A stretch of DNA of 64,000 nt from Linum tenue (lineage: Eukaryota > Streptophyta > Magnoliopsida > Malpighiales > Linaceae). A model generated the notes under the pieces. The model was given only the letters and a program-made list of their open reading frames with translations. It was not told the origin of the DNA and made no database searches. Both the position numbers and the translations under genes were made by a program. The DNA is taken from contig CAMGYJ010000011.1 in NCBI GenBank assembly GCA_946122785.1, forward strand, positions 56,222,449-56,286,448, given 5' to 3'. Shown in pieces: positions 35,905 to 46,800 of this stretch (position 1 is the stretch's first letter; the number at the start of each line of letters is the position of its first letter).

Positions 35905-36394
35905 AAGCTACTCCTATTTCAGCTCGAACTCAAATTTTGCTAATCTAGCTCGAGCTCGACTCTGCAGAGTTCGGTAAGTGCTCATTAACACAACTTGTAA
36001 AGCTGAGTACTAACTCGACTCAAGATGAGCTCGACTTGAAATCATTCTTGCTGAAAAATGTGACACATAAGAATTTAAATGTTAAAAAAACACACTAGAA
36101 ACTAAAAATAGTAGCTAACTTCCATACACATCCGTATTAACAAGATAATGTTCATGTTCAGAAGAGTAATTAATCCTTTCACAAGCTCTAGACAAGCCAA
36201 CTCTCGAGCTTAGCTCAACAAGCCATTGAGTCAAGCTAGCTCACGAGCTTATCAAGCAGAGCATGGTCTAGCTCAAGCTTGGCTCGTTTACTAACGAGCC
36301 GGCTTGTTAAATAACAAACCGAGTGTCGAACTAGTTTTTTTTTATTTGAATGCCGAGTTGTTCGCGAGCGGCTTGACTCATTTGCAGCCCTAAA
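35905..36394. mobile_element. Foldback repeat rich in GAGCTCGAGC words (copy 2, left end lost)
   Basis: Same family as 26105-26706: shares the CACTAGAAACTAAAAATA and TATTAACAAGATAATGTTCA blocks and the right end CTCATTTGCAGCCCTA (36379-36394). The matching left terminus is missing. Confidence 0.75.
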
Positions 36395-37313
36395 GGCAAT
36401 CCTAAATATTTAGCTTGGTAGTCTACTTAATTGGTTCATTCTCATAATTCGTGCTGGCTCTCTCCTTGTGTTCTAATTCAAGTTTGGTGAAAAGGATAAT
36501 TCAGATTTCAACAAGTTTTCCTTCTTGCCACAGTCTCATCTTCACAAATAGATGGGATTTCCTTTAGCTTCATGCTAGCTGCTTGGGTTGCTCGTATTAA
36601 AGAAATCATCTAATTAGATATGAAGACTTCGATGGAGGGAGAAGGAAGAATGGTCGGGGGCCTCTGGAGAGAGAGAGAGAAAAACAAGAGTTTGGAGAAA
36701 GAAAGCAAAGAGAGATCGATTAGGGTTTTATACTTCGCTTGTTGATCTCTCTCTCCTTCACAAATTTTCAAAAATGTATCAAAGATCGAAAGTTCTTTAA
36801 ACTACTCCCAATTCGACCTACAGTTATCCAAACTATCAACAATTCTCAGAAAACCCTCACGAAATCCAACAATCTAACAAAATGCTCCAAAATAAATCGA
36901 AATACAGAATTTATATGGTATGAAATCATATCACGATAGGTAGTTCCAGAAGTCGGGTTTCTACTATCATGTAACGATACATTACGTAATCTAGCCGAAC
37001 AAAACTTAATCTAGTGATACAAAATAAGGAGAGCAACATTAATTATTACATCATGATGATTTCCATGACCTCACCCTCATCATTGATCTCCCAAATACAT
37101 TAATCCAAAACATGATTTATTAAGCACACATCATTGATCTCCCAAACTCTTAATACACACACACTAATCAACTTCAGTTTTATCATAATCTACTTCCTTA
37201 ATTACTTAGTAACTAAACACACATCCATTCCAGCCCAATGGAAGTTATACCCACTAGGCCACCTTCATCAAAACTGATCAACTGATTCATCGATCGGATC
37301 AAGTGGATGTGTA
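36395..37313. other. Intergenic, no gene recognised
   Basis: Contains a short GA-rich tract (36668-36682). The stretch next to 37314 is the likely 3' flank of the acidic microprotein gene. Confidence 0.5.
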
Positions 37314-37508
37314 TTAAGCAGCGGGGGCGATCTTATCACCATCATCCATATCGTCAACATCATCATCATCGTCTCCTTCCGCCGCAGCCTTCTCTGCATG
37401 TTGACAGCCATAAGAACCATGGTTGTGGTTATTATCTCCATTGATATTCTCATGCACCAGAAGCAGCAGCGTGGCAATAATGTTCATGGAGCTGGACAAG
37501 GAAGACAT
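37314..37508 (-). CDS. Acidic microprotein 1 (unrecognised family)
   Basis: 64 residues. I do not recognise a known family. N-terminus MSSLSSSMNIIATLLLLVHE is short and hydrophobic (possible weak signal or membrane anchor); then a His/Asn-rich stretch (NGDNNHNHGSYG); then an acidic run GDDDDDVDDMDDGD and the ending APAA. A paralogue lies at 40248-40439 (same start MSS, NIA-like hydrophobic part, Asp run) and a relic at 39394-39558 (Asp run, ending APAA). The two intact genes share promoter pieces: TATATA about 80-110 bp upstream, a GGTCGAACACGTG block with a G-box, and a CACCCTGACACGTC block. This conservation outside the frame is the best sign of a real gene. No intron is needed. Function unknown. 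Confidence 0.7.
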   Translation of the reverse strand: MSSLSSSMNIIATLLLLVHENINGDNNHNHGSYGCQHAEKAAAEGDDDDDVDDMDDGDKIAPAA

Positions 37509-37585
37509 GCTTTGAAGAAGGAGAAGAAGAGATCAGCGAATTCTGTGATATGGGTTTTACTTCTTCTGCTTGTGGGTGGCAAAAT

Positions 37586-37591
37586 ATATAG
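37586..37591 (-). promoter_or_regulatory. TATA box of acidic microprotein 1
   Basis: TATATA followed on the plus strand by GAGAAAGGGAGG; the same arrangement (AATATATAGAGAGGG) is found before the paralogue at 40549-40554. Confidence 0.65.
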
Positions 37592-37641
37592 AGAAAGGGA
37601 GGAAAGGAAGGCTCTCTTGCTCTTTGGGGACTTTGGTCGAA

Positions 37642-37647
37642 CACGTG
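37642..37647. promoter_or_regulatory. G-box in conserved promoter block, microprotein 1
   Basis: CACGTG within TTTGGTCGAACACGTG; the paralogue has ATAGGTCGAACACGTG at 40610-40625. A second shared block CACCCTGACACGTC lies further upstream (37736-37749). G-box/ABRE-like elements suggest bZIP or bHLH control; inference. Confidence 0.6.
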
Positions 37648-37799
37648 AGGGGCAGGGTTAAACCTGTTGCTGGAGGGAGCTGGATGGGTGTTGGATCCGT
37701 GGTTCTAGGGCCAACTCAGCTACCATATTGGTACTTCACCCTGACACGTCGGACGGCAGCCATGGCCGACGTGTAATCGCATTGTGTGTGTGTTTGTGG

Positions 37800-38533
37800 T
37801 CGAAAAGGAGAGAGGCCAAAAGAGCATCTTGATCTTGATCATACGTTGTTTTCTTACACCTTGTTTGATCTTGATCATACGTTGAGGAATGGAGGGTAGA
37901 AATGGGAGGAAATTATGGTTCATGTTGTAGAACTGTAGTTCAACGATCCTACTTGACGTGAGGATGAGATGCTTCATCATATGATCATATCCATATAGAT
38001 TCTCATATACTTTTTGGGTATGAATATCTTGAAATGTTTATATCTTTGTTTGAAGAGAAATGGGTTCACGGAAATATCTTTTTACCCCCTTATTCATTGA
38101 GTACGCTCTGAGATTTGTCGAAAGATGTCAACCGAATCGACGAGAAAATAGACCGGACGCGGTTCGAAAAATTGTGGATCAAAACTGAATTTTGCGGTTC
38201 GATGTAGATCGCGTAGATGGTTGAAAAAATAGTTTGGTTTGTTCTGTGGATTGTATTGTGAGATGTTATGCTCTCTTGGTCTGGTGTGTGTGTGTCACAG
38301 GTTTATTAAATGATCAGACTGTGGATCTGGTCACTTTTTAATTTGTGTTAGTAGCCAACTAGATCACTATCTGTCTATTCCCCCACTCTCCAACCAAGTC
38401 CAAGTCTCAACCCTTGTTTTTTGAATCGCGTCTTCTCGTTCACTTAAAAATCACGCTCTGCCAAAAGCAGATTCGATAACATCTCCATATGGAAATGTGT
38501 TAATGTTAATGACGTTGTGGTAGAAGTTGGGTC
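37800..38533. other. Intergenic, no gene recognised
   Basis: Upstream region of microprotein 1. A TTGATCTTGATCATACGTTG word is repeated at 37828 and 37864. Nothing else recognised. Confidence 0.5.
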
Positions 38534-38985
38534 TAGGGATGACAACATTATTCATGCGTAATTTTACCCAAACGCAAGTATACTCATTGATTTATGTGTT
38601 CAGTATGAATGAAGTATATATGAGTTTAGAAGGTTTGTAGATGGGTTTGGGTAGGGTATGGGTATTGTTAATTTTCACAATCTGAATGAGTTTGAGTTGG
38701 ATATGGATACCCATTTATTTGAGGGTGTTTCAACTACACATACAAAAGCTGGACCTATTTGTAATATTTAAAAAGTTTAGGTATCAAAATGTAATGCACA
38801 AAAAAATAGATACTAAAATATAATTTTTCATTGATATATTGAAGACTTATATACAAAAAAATTAATTTTAGGTACTAAATCTAAAATCTATAAAGTTTAG
38901 GTGTCAAACTGTAATTTGCAGATGGATATTGGTAGAAATCCAAATTCATGAATTAAAAACCTAACCCAGAAATCTGAATGCGAGG
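38534..38985. mobile_element. Decayed hAT-type foldback element
   Basis: Starts TAGGGATGACAAC, close to the TAGGGATGGCAA ends of 24702-25460, and has an interior of TTTAGGTATCAAAATGTAA-like words as in 21195-21648. The right end is not recognisable. Old copy. Confidence 0.5.
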
Positions 38986-39393
38986 ATAGCTACCGATAAT
39001 ACCAGTACCAACTACCATCAAGCTATAAAGATAGAGTTCAACCTAGCTCCGCCACAGACACTAGCTATGACCTAAATCGAAAAGGGAAATTAAGCAGATA
39101 TGTGCTAATAATAATGGAGATCATAATGGATTATTATACAAGTAATAGTGTACGTACATAAATCCCCAGTTTAAGTTTATTGATTGCAATCTTGATATTG
39201 ATGTATACAGCCAAATATATATGCATGCATGCATGCACGTCTAAGTTGATCATGATGATCACTAGCTACCTAAACTAGGGTTTCCAAAACCCTAGCTAGC
39301 GTATGTGTGTACGTATGACTTAATTTCATCTACGTATATAATGATAAAATAGCAGATATGACGAGCTAGGGTTTCTGTGTGCCTGCATTATAT
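38986..39393. other. Intergenic, no gene recognised
   Basis: AT-rich; a perfect CTAGGGTTT...AAACCCTAG inverted pair at about 39276-39296. No gene. Confidence 0.5.
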
Positions 39394-39558
39394 CTAAGCT
39401 GCGGGAGCATAGCCGCCTGTATCATCGCCATCATCGTCGTCATCGTCGTCGTCTCCTTCTCTCCATCCTCTGATCATCACAACAAGGTAGCAGCTTCCGC
39501 CTACAACATCATCCGCAATATTCTTCTTCCAGCCTGCTGCAGCAGCAGCTTGCAAACC
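39394..39558 (-). pseudogene. Acidic microprotein relic or unresolved exon
   Basis: An open stretch of 54 codons ending in GDDDDDDDDGDDTGGYAPAA and a stop. The Asp run and the APAA ending match the gene at 37314-37508. The frame is closed by a stop upstream (39559-39561) and no Met with the MSS-type N-terminus is in reach, so this is either a decayed copy or the last exon of a gene whose first exon I cannot place. A CACGTG lies upstream at 39606-39611. Confidence 0.5.
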
Positions 39559-39714
39559 CTAGCAGCTCCCGGCCCGTGGAGAGGTGAGTGAAGCTGTGTG
39601 TTCGCCACGTGCCGTTACTACACCCGCCCTACGCTTCGACGTCCCTCGTGGCATCCCACGTCACCTAGCGAGTTCCTACCTGGAGAGAAAACTCTTTCAT
39701 ATGTATACCGTCCC

Positions 39715-39936
39715 TGGTACCAGAGCTGGTTTGATCAAGTGGTCATGTGTACGAATCTCCACGACCCCCCAATATTAACCGTTGATTAAAGCACAAGGTA
39801 CGGTGGGCATGTGCAAACTTCAAGCTCGTGAGTTGGCTTTCGTTTGAAGGGGCCGGCGTGTGAGAATGTGGTATAAGATCCATAAAAAACCTTTCGCAAC
39901 AACTCGAGTTATTGGGACCAACGGGTTTATATGACA
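39715..39936 (+). mobile_element. TRIM-like element with primer site and one terminal repeat
   Basis: Begins with TGGTACCAGAGC, a near match to the tRNA-iMet primer site, then an internal part (CAAACTTCAAGCTCGTGAGT) and an LTR-like end with CAACTCGAGTTATTGGGACC that closes in TGACA at 39936. Same family as 58341-58630, opposite orientation; the left LTR is missing. Confidence 0.7.
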
Positions 39937-40069
39937 TACTGATCTGCAGTCCCACGTGGCTTCCGTTTTAGTGACTCGTCATGTAAGATCTGCATACAGT
40001 ACGCGGTACTAGTTTAGTTGAGGGGGGAAAAACACAACTCTACTTGGCTAATGTCAACTAATATAATAA

Positions 40070-40226
40070 TGTTGATGTGACTTGAATCGGACTTGCGGCC
40101 GCTACGACTGTAACGGTTTCCTTTACCGGATTGGATTAGGTTTAGACCTACATGGGAAAGTAGTATAAATACTTCTCATCTCCTCTGTAATATGTAATCT
40201 TCTCAATAGCTCAATATCGATTAAGT
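40070..40226 (+). repeat. Truncated copia LTR, related to the element at 300-5084
   Basis: TGTTGATGTGACTTGAATCG onward is collinear with the copia LTR, including CGCTACGACTG, the GGATTGGATTAGGTTTAGAC block and the TATAAATA box (40164-40171). It differs from the intact LTR at many positions and stops shortly before the stop codon of acidic microprotein 2. One arm of the TATA-flanking inverted repeat is altered (GAAAGTAG). Confidence 0.9.
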
Positions 40227-40247
40227 ACCCACAAAATCAAAACTGAA

Positions 40248-40439
40248 TCATGCGATTGCGATTAAGCAGCAGGTGTCGTCATCATCATCGTCTCCGTCGT
40301 CTGGTTCATTGTTACCACGGCACGTCCCAGCAGCAGGCCCTTCATAATAATGGGAGCGGCAACGGAGTTCATCGTGTCCTCCGTTCGCCTGTAGTACCAT
40401 GGCAATGTTCAGCAGCGCAGTAGCCTCAGAGGAAGACAT
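40248..40439 (-). CDS. Acidic microprotein 2 (unrecognised family)
   Basis: 63 residues, ATG at 40437-40439. An upstream in-frame Met (40622) would give 124 residues, but the TATA box at 40549-40554 lies inside that extension, so the short form is chosen. MSSSEATALLNIAMVLQANG, then a Cys-containing middle (DELRCRSHYYEGP), then an acidic run DDGDDDDDD and a Cys-Cys hydrophobic tail. Compared with microprotein 1 it has four cysteines and lacks the APAA ending. Shares leader, TATA, G-box and CACCCTGACACGTC promoter blocks with it. A decayed copia LTR ends about 20 bp beyond its stop codon and may supply the 3' end of the transcript. Family not recognised; function unknown. Confidence 0.7.
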   Translation of the reverse strand: MSSSEATALLNIAMVLQANGGHDELRCRSHYYEGPAAGTCRGNNEPDDGDDDDDDTCCLIAIA

Positions 40440-40548
40440 ATTGGTGAAGAAAGAGAGCAGAAACGCGATATGGGTAATGCTTTTGTGTCGGATTTGTAAG
40501 CTATGTGCTGGTGAGTTGTGGGAATGAAAAGGGTCGGGTGGGCGGGAA

Positions 40549-40554
40549 TATATA
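40549..40554 (-). promoter_or_regulatory. TATA box of acidic microprotein 2
   Basis: TATATA about 110 bp upstream of the ATG, in the same sequence setting as at 37586-37591. Confidence 0.65.
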
Positions 40555-40619
40555 GAGAGGGAGAGAGAGAGGCAGGGGTGTAAAAAAAAAGTGGGAACTC
40601 GTTGGGGACATAGGTCGAA

Positions 40620-40625
40620 CACGTG
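40620..40625. promoter_or_regulatory. G-box in conserved promoter block, microprotein 2
   Basis: CACGTG within ATAGGTCGAACACGTG, matching 37642-37647; the companion block CACCCTGACACGTC is at 40751-40764. Confidence 0.6.
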
Positions 40626-40794
40626 GTGTGCGTGGAGAAAGTGAGGCGATGGCAGGAGGCGGGCGAGAGCTTAACCTAGTGCTGGAGAGAGCCAGATAGG
40701 GTGGGAGAGTCCGTGATTCTCGGGCCAGCTCAGCTTCCCAATAGACACTTCACCCTGACACGTCAGCCGGTTGCCGACCTGTAATCGCATTTGC

Positions 40795-40798
<4 letters not shown>

Positions 40799-40828
<30 letters not shown>
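40799..40828. repeat. (GA)n microsatellite
   Basis: About 15 GA units upstream of acidic microprotein 2 (CT-rich on its coding strand). Confidence 0.9.
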
Positions 40829-40829
<1 letters not shown>

Positions 40830-42615
40830 ATCTTGATGTTCTCCTTGCTTTGGGCCTCTTGCTTTTGGTGAGTTGATGGTTGGGACTTGGGACATAGTTA
40901 GTAAAATATGAAACGAGAAAGTTACGTATAAAATACGTACGAATATTTTTCTTCGTCTTTAAGCTAATGTTACGTTTAATAGTACCTTAATAGTCATAAA
41001 TATATAAAAATAAATTATTTTTAAAAAAATAAATTAAAAAATAAATAATAGTAAAGTAAATAATTTAATTCATTAAATACGGATATTAAACGTGTTATGC
41101 GGGTTTTATACGTGTTTAGTACGGGATTCATTAAATGAAGGGGGGAAAATGAAACGTCTTGACAATAATACGGATACGGAAGTTTTAAACGGATAAAGTA
41201 CATACGGGTACATTAAACGGAGTATTTACTAACTATACTTCGGAGAGCTCAAGGGTTTGGATGCATTTTTTAAAAAAAAAAATGCTATCAAAGGTGTCTG
41301 GGGTGAAGGGAAGTCCACCCTGAAATCCCGAAACCTACAATCTCCGTACTGAAAAACTAGTAGTATATAACCACTAGATCAAATTCTCTTTATCCATCTA
41401 ATAACCTGAAGTCCTCCACTAGATCACGTCCGATTTCATGCAGACGTTTGAGACAGTTTGCAAACTCTGCCGCGGTCAACAACATCTGCGTGCAACAACA
41501 TATAAAGAGATCAAGTCAGAATTATGAAGAACATAAACAACACAATTATATGTATCTCACACTAACGTTGATTCACCTCGTACGTAACTTGACTGGTAGT
41601 AGTTCCGATACAAATAAAAAAAAAAAAAACAGCCTTGAACAATTCGTAACGTAAGAGATAAAGGTACATATTTATAGACAAAGAGAGTCGCAAAAATCCT
41701 TTTTCCTTTCTCTATTACAGCCCGCCTGCCACCATGCATCTCCCATTCCTAGCCGAACAAGGTTACTTTCTCGCCAAACAATGATTACTTGGATTAGATC
41801 CTAAACAGGAATAACCAGTCCTCCTAATTAGTAGTCAAGGAGACTTGATCCCGAAACAGAAATTTATTAGAGATAAAGAAATACTAATTAATTAGTTAGA
41901 ATGTATACGTTTGATTCAACTAGTTGGGAGGCCAACTAGGTTTACGTCGTATGAAGGGGGAAAAAACACGTTAATAATTAAATATAACGTCATTAATAAA
42001 AAAAATATATGTGTAAAATTTGAAATTTGAATGTTGGGAACCAAATTCGAAAACTAGACTGATCATCGCTTCTAAAGCACACTTAGTATCACTATTTTTT
42101 TTTCCGGTGTGGCGTGAAAGTAAAGACTTGCTAACCTCGATTATTTGATGTCTCTTGGATGGCTTTATAATTTGGCGACTTGCAAAAAAATCCACAAAAC
42201 AATTAAGGGTAACTTGCTTTATGAATAAAACATATAAAAAATTGCTTCATGAATTCAAGAGAAGGTAGAAAGGTTTTATCATTTGCTTATTGATTATAAA
42301 TTTTGCTTCATTTGATCTTTTGCTATAGTGGGTTTTTCACCCTCAACCATATCTCACAAACTATTGGATTTGTGAGTCCATGTGCAACGAATTTTTATCC
42401 TTGAAGTCTATGGAACCCGCATATTTTACTCACCCTACAATTGGTTAACAAACAATGAATTTTGAAACAAACTCATTATGTGCCTGATTAGGGACATAAA
42501 TCCTTCTTCAAATCCATAACGACCCAAAATTTTAATTTGTATAAATTCATTATCGGGTAGAAATAACACTGTCCAAATTCAGTTGAGGATAAAAAAAGTA
42601 GTAGTAACCATCAAC
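40829..42615. other. Intergenic, no gene recognised
   Basis: AT-rich, with homopolymer A runs (41270-41282, 41618-41630). No supported coding region. Confidence 0.5.
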
Positions 42616-42628
42616 TACTTCCACAACA

Positions 42629-42944
42629 TGCGTCAGATCCGATTGTCAGAGGTTGATGATTGCGTTGAGACGGGATCCGAGCATGTGGCCATGGCAATGC
42701 CGGACAACTCTTGCCCGGGTTGTTTCCATTCTTTGCCTCTTCCCTTGGATCTCGGTTGAGTTTGTTCCCCGTCGATTCAATGCCTTGGCTGATTGGATTG
42801 CGAGGAACTCTCGTCTCGATCTCCTTCCTTCGGAATGGATTGGCATTGCCGATCTTGTCGCTCCATTATTGTAATTGTGTTGCTTCTCACTTGTGTGGGC
42901 TTGGAATGAAATGATGATTGCTTTGTAAAAAAAAAAAAAAAAAA
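42629..42944 (+). mobile_element. 5'-truncated LINE
   Basis: 3' end of a plant L1-type LINE: the frame 42653-42874 ends with the RNase H-like VPRRFNALADWIARNSR block and a stop, followed by a short 3' UTR and an A-run (42927-42944). Flanked by a perfect 13-bp duplication TACTTCCACAACA (42616-42628 and 42945-42957). Confidence 0.9.
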
Positions 42945-42957
42945 TACTTCCACAACA

Positions 42958-44712
42958 ACAACAACAACAAAAGCACATGAGCTTTCTAACCCTAATTCTG
43001 TGTTTTGTTTTCTTGCCTGCAACATGTGGGGTTGTCTTTGTCCCCTCCCCATGCATGTGCTCCTTGGCTGGAAGTACAGTTTCAGGATGGCTCTTATAGG
43101 ACCATAGGCATACATCAAAGGGAAGTACATAGGCAAGGGAAAGAAGCAAAAGGGTAGTACAAAATTGTTACTTGGGAAATTGATAGTAGATAAATATTTT
43201 TGATTCAACAATAGGTTGGAAGCTACGATTGTTAAATAGATATATCTAGGCAAATGCATGTATTTTGTAGTATACATTGTTCGGTACGTGAGATTGTATA
43301 TACATGTCACATCAGCTGAAACTTAGATATAACAATTACTCATTGTGATTGATCATAGTTTCTGTCTCACCACATAAAATCATTCTATGTATTGTGTTAT
43401 GCATAAATTTTAGAAATAAAATTATGTATTCCGAACAAGACAAATATAGTAACAATTTCAAACAATCAATCACAATTTTCAGACGACTTGTGGGATCGGC
43501 CGGATGTCCTTGTAGATGGGGAAGATGCATAATAATTAAATGGCATCAATGGTTAGGTTGTGTAGGACGATAGACATCATGGTACACAAGGAAGTACAAA
43601 CGTGGGAAGGTGCAAAAACGGTAGTACAGTCTTGTGACTTTTGTGAAGTAGTTGCTTGGTACTCTTGCTCAAATCTTTGTGTCTCCTACTCTCCTATATA
43701 TGAAGCATGACATATAGTTGAAACACATAACATACGTTGGTGTTGGTTTATAAACCAGAAGAGGTGAATTCGGAGGGGACTTTGGCGCCTAGGATCGGTG
43801 TAGTCTATGTCTGAGGCGGTCACGACGACGATGATTCATCGTCGTGCTTAGGCACCAAAGTCACCACCATATTCAGTACTACTCTTTTTTCAGGATTTTT
43901 TTTTCCCCGCTCTTACAGTGGGTCGTCAGCAGGTAACATCCTCGGATCCCTCTGCTACTTCAAACCATGTACCACTTTTCTCGAATAGAAAGCCGAGCAT
44001 CCCAGCTGTCAGAACATCGGTCGATATAGTAGCCAAATTTCGTTCCCACGGTGAGTATTAGAATTGTGTTTTACTCGATACATGTGAATAAGGTTTCTCT
44101 TTTGCTTTGATTCTTGCCACAGAATTTCGATCATGAGACCTCTGCTTCTTGAACGGGGAAACTATTCCGTTTTGAGTAAGCATCGACATGTTTCCTCTTG
44201 CCTGTACATATGGTTGACAAAATCCATTAAAGAGCTTACCTAATCTGATCTTCGAGATCACATAAGATATGGGATGAAGAAATTATTAATAAAGGAAAAG
44301 GGCATCTGATCCGCTGTCCATGTGATGATGCAACTTGAAGAGTGGGATTCATAATTATGACTAGATTTGAATGAATTCAAATGGAGATCTTTCAGTTTTC
44401 ACTTTCAGAAGAACAGTGAGCAAACCGGGGAAAATTCAACTCCGTGTTTTGGTTTGGGCAATCCAACGTCTCCCGTCCGATCCACCAACCGTCCCGTCCA
44501 TCTCGCCGGCGGCCGGTCAAACAACAAACCAAATAAACAATAAACAACAAAACGAAACAAGAAAACAGGGTACCAGTTGGCGCCGCGCAATTCCCCCCAC
44601 TCCCTCTCGCCACAGGGGAGAAAAAACGCGTATTCTCCTCCTTCGCCACAGCCCGTATTCTACTCCTCTCAATCATCGCCACCCGCCGCCATTATCTCTA
44701 GTTTCTCTGCTC
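42958..44712. other. Intergenic with local duplication and a hairpin
   Basis: Segments near 43096-43190 and 43563-43650 resemble each other (AGGAC-ATAG, GGAAGTACA, GGTAGTACA words in the same order), suggesting an old ~470-bp tandem duplication. A hairpin at 43778-43862 is listed separately. 44280-44712 is the probable promoter of the KCS gene. Confidence 0.5.
43778..43862 (+). other. Potential 85-nt hairpin, possible small-RNA precursor
   Basis: GACTTTGGCGCCTAG (43778-43792) pairs with CTTAGGCACCAAAGTC (43847-43862) with one mismatch; a second stem lies within (ACGACGATGA / TCATCGTCGT, 43824-43845). A TATA-like CTATATATG is at about 43694. No match to a microRNA that I know. Confidence 0.3.
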
Positions 44713-44719
44713 TATAAAT
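44713..44719 (+). promoter_or_regulatory. TATA box of the KCS gene
   Basis: TATAAAT about 280 bp before the exon 1 donor at 44991; transcription would begin near 44745. Confidence 0.6.
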
Positions 44720-45261
44720 TGGATTGAGAATCGTAGCCGGCGCCTATCCTCTCCTTACCCATTTCCCCATCCCCTGTTTCTATCTTTAACCCTTTTTTGA
44801 GTTTTTTTTCCCCTCTCACTCTGTTTTTCTCGTCCGCGAAATTTTTTTGACTTTGGAAGTAGCTTGCGCTGTATTCCACTATATATTTAATCGTTGTCAA
44901 TCCATTTTGGGATCCGTCTCTTGGTGGGTCTCTCTCTCTCCTGGGAGGAGAATCGGGCGATCTCTGAGCTCCAGTTCCCAGCTGGTCAAGGTGCGTAGCT
45001 TTTTCAATCTTATCTCTTTTACTTTGACATTTCTTGTCCATTTTTCTCTTGGGTTTCTTGAATCTGTGAAGAGATTTGGTTTCTGGGTTTCGGTCTGTTG
45101 TTAGGAAAGTTTAGGGCTTTGTCGTGATTCTGGCCTTAGATTTGAATCTGCGATGGGTTAGACAGATTTAGGGATTTGTTTGAACCAATAGGGTAGATAG
45201 AAGCTGAATTTGTCGATTGATTTAGGGGTTGCTCTTAATGTTGACAGGGGAGGGGGAAAAG

Positions 45262-46800
45262 ATGGCAGAGACTCAACCAAACAAACCCTTGATCCAGCCA
45301 TCATCGACTCGAAAGCTCCCAGATTTCAAGAAATCGGTGAAGCTGAAATACGTGAAGCTCGGTTACCACTACCTCATCACTCATGGCATGTACCTCTGCC
45401 TTTCGCCACTAGTAGTCATTCTCACAGCTCAGCTCTCGACTTTCTCCTTCGAAGATCTCCACGACTTGTGGGAACATCTCCAGTACAATCTCATCTCCGT
45501 GATTGTGTGCTCAACCCTGATGGTCTTCCTCTTCACGCTCTACTTCATGACACGCCCTCGACCAGTCTACCTCGTCAACTTCTCGTGTTACAAGCCGGAT
45601 GAATCGCGCCAATGCACCAAGAAGATCTTCATGGATCGATCTCGTTTGGCCGGATCGTTCACCGAGGAGAGCCTCGAGTTCCAGAAGAAGATCCTGGAAC
45701 GATCTGGGTTAGGAGACAACACTTATCTCCCAGATGCTGTCCTGACAGTCCCTCCAAATCCGTCCATGCAGGAAGCGAGGAAAGAAGCCGAGGCGGTGAT
45801 GTATGGAGCTATTGATGAGCTTCTCGCGAAGACTTCGGTTAATCCGAAAGATATCGGGGTTTTGATCGTGAATTGCAGCTTGTTTAACCCTACACCGTCG
45901 CTATCAGCAATGGTGATCAACCATTACAAGCTTCGTGGTAACATTGTGAGCTACAATCTTGGTGGGATGGGATGCAGTGCTGGTCTGATCTCCATAGCTC
46001 TTGCTCAAGATCTTCTCCAGGTCCATCCCAATTCCTATGCTTTGGTCATAAGCATGGAGAACATCACCTTGAATTGGTACTTTGGGAATGATAGATCGAA
46101 GCTTGTTTCGAACTGCTTGTTTAGAATGGGAGGTGCTGCGATTTTGCTCTCCAACAAGAGATCCGATAAGAGGAGGTCCAAGTATGAGTTAGTTCATACA
46201 GTTCGCACTCATAAAGGTTCTGATGATAAATGCTTCTCGTGTGTCACTCAAGAAGAGGATGCTAACGGGAAAGTCGGTGTAACTCTGTCCAAAGATCTTA
46301 TGGCAGTGGCAGGGGATGCATTGAAGACTAATATTACTACTTTGGGACCTCTCGTGCTTCCAATGTCGGAACAGCTTCTGTTCTTTGGTACATTGGTAGG
46401 GAAGAAGGTTCTGAAGATGAAGATTAAGCCATACATTCCTGATTTCAAGCTGGCATTCGAGCATTTCTGCATCCATGCTGGTGGGAGAGCGGTGCTGGAC
46501 GAGTTGGAGAAGAACTTGCACTTATCCGATTGGCACATGGAGCCATCGAGAATGACTCTGTACCGCTTCGGTAACACCTCGAGCAGCTCGCTGTGGTATG
46601 AGCTGGCTTATTCAGAATCTAAAGGAAGGATTCGGAAGGGAGACAGGACATGGCAGATCGCATTTGGTTCGGGTTTCAAGTGCAACAGTGCTGTGTGGAA
46701 GGCTTTGAGGACTATTAACCCTGCAAAGGAGAAGAACCCATGGATGGATGAGATCGATAACTTCCCGGTCGATGTTCCTAAGGTGTCAACAATTGGTTAG
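45262..46800 (+). CDS. 3-ketoacyl-CoA synthase (very-long-chain fatty acid elongase), KCS11/KCS4-like
   Basis: 512 residues. ER-membrane condensing enzyme of the fatty acid elongase complex: joins malonyl-CoA to a long acyl-CoA for waxes, suberin, sphingolipids. Two N-terminal hydrophobic segments (about 35-55 and 70-95) then the FAE1/CUT1 domain. Catalytic triad visible: Cys238 (GGMGCSAG), His405 (FCIHAGGR), Asn438 (RFGNTSSSS). The coding part is one exon. The leader seems spliced: donor at 44991, acceptor AG at 45246-45247, so the in-frame ATG at 45238 lies in the intron and the start is 45262. The N-terminal [20 protein letters not shown] block and the overall text point to the KCS11/KCS4/KCS9 group; I cannot choose between them. 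Confidence 0.95.
   Translation: MAETQPNKPLIQPSSTRKLPDFKKSVKLKYVKLGYHYLITHGMYLCLSPLVVILTAQLSTFSFEDLHDLWEHLQYNLISVIVCSTLMVFLFTLYFMTRPRPVYLVNFSCYKPDESRQCTKKIFMDRSRLAGSFTEESLEFQKKILERSGLGDNTYLPDAVLTVPPNPSMQEARKEAEAVMYGAIDELLAKTSVNPKDIGVLIVNCSLFNPTPSLSAMVINHYKLRGNIVSYNLGGMGCSAGLISIALAQDLLQVHPNSYALVISMENITLNWYFGNDRSKLVSNCLFRMGGAAILLSNKRSDKRRSKYELVHTVRTHKGSDDKCFSCVTQEEDANGKVGVTLSKDLMAVAGDALKTNITTLGPLVLPMSEQLLFFGTLVGKKVLKMKIKPYIPDFKLAFEHFCIHAGGRAVLDELEKNLHLSDWHMEPSRMTLYRFGNTSSSSLWYELAYSESKGRIRKGDRTWQIAFGSGFKCNSAVWKALRTINPAKEKNPWMDEIDNFPVDVPKVSTIG

Noticed and set aside
44371..45041. Open frames on both strands in the KCS promoter and leader
   Set aside because: They overlap the TATA box, leader and leader intron of the KCS gene and show no domain.
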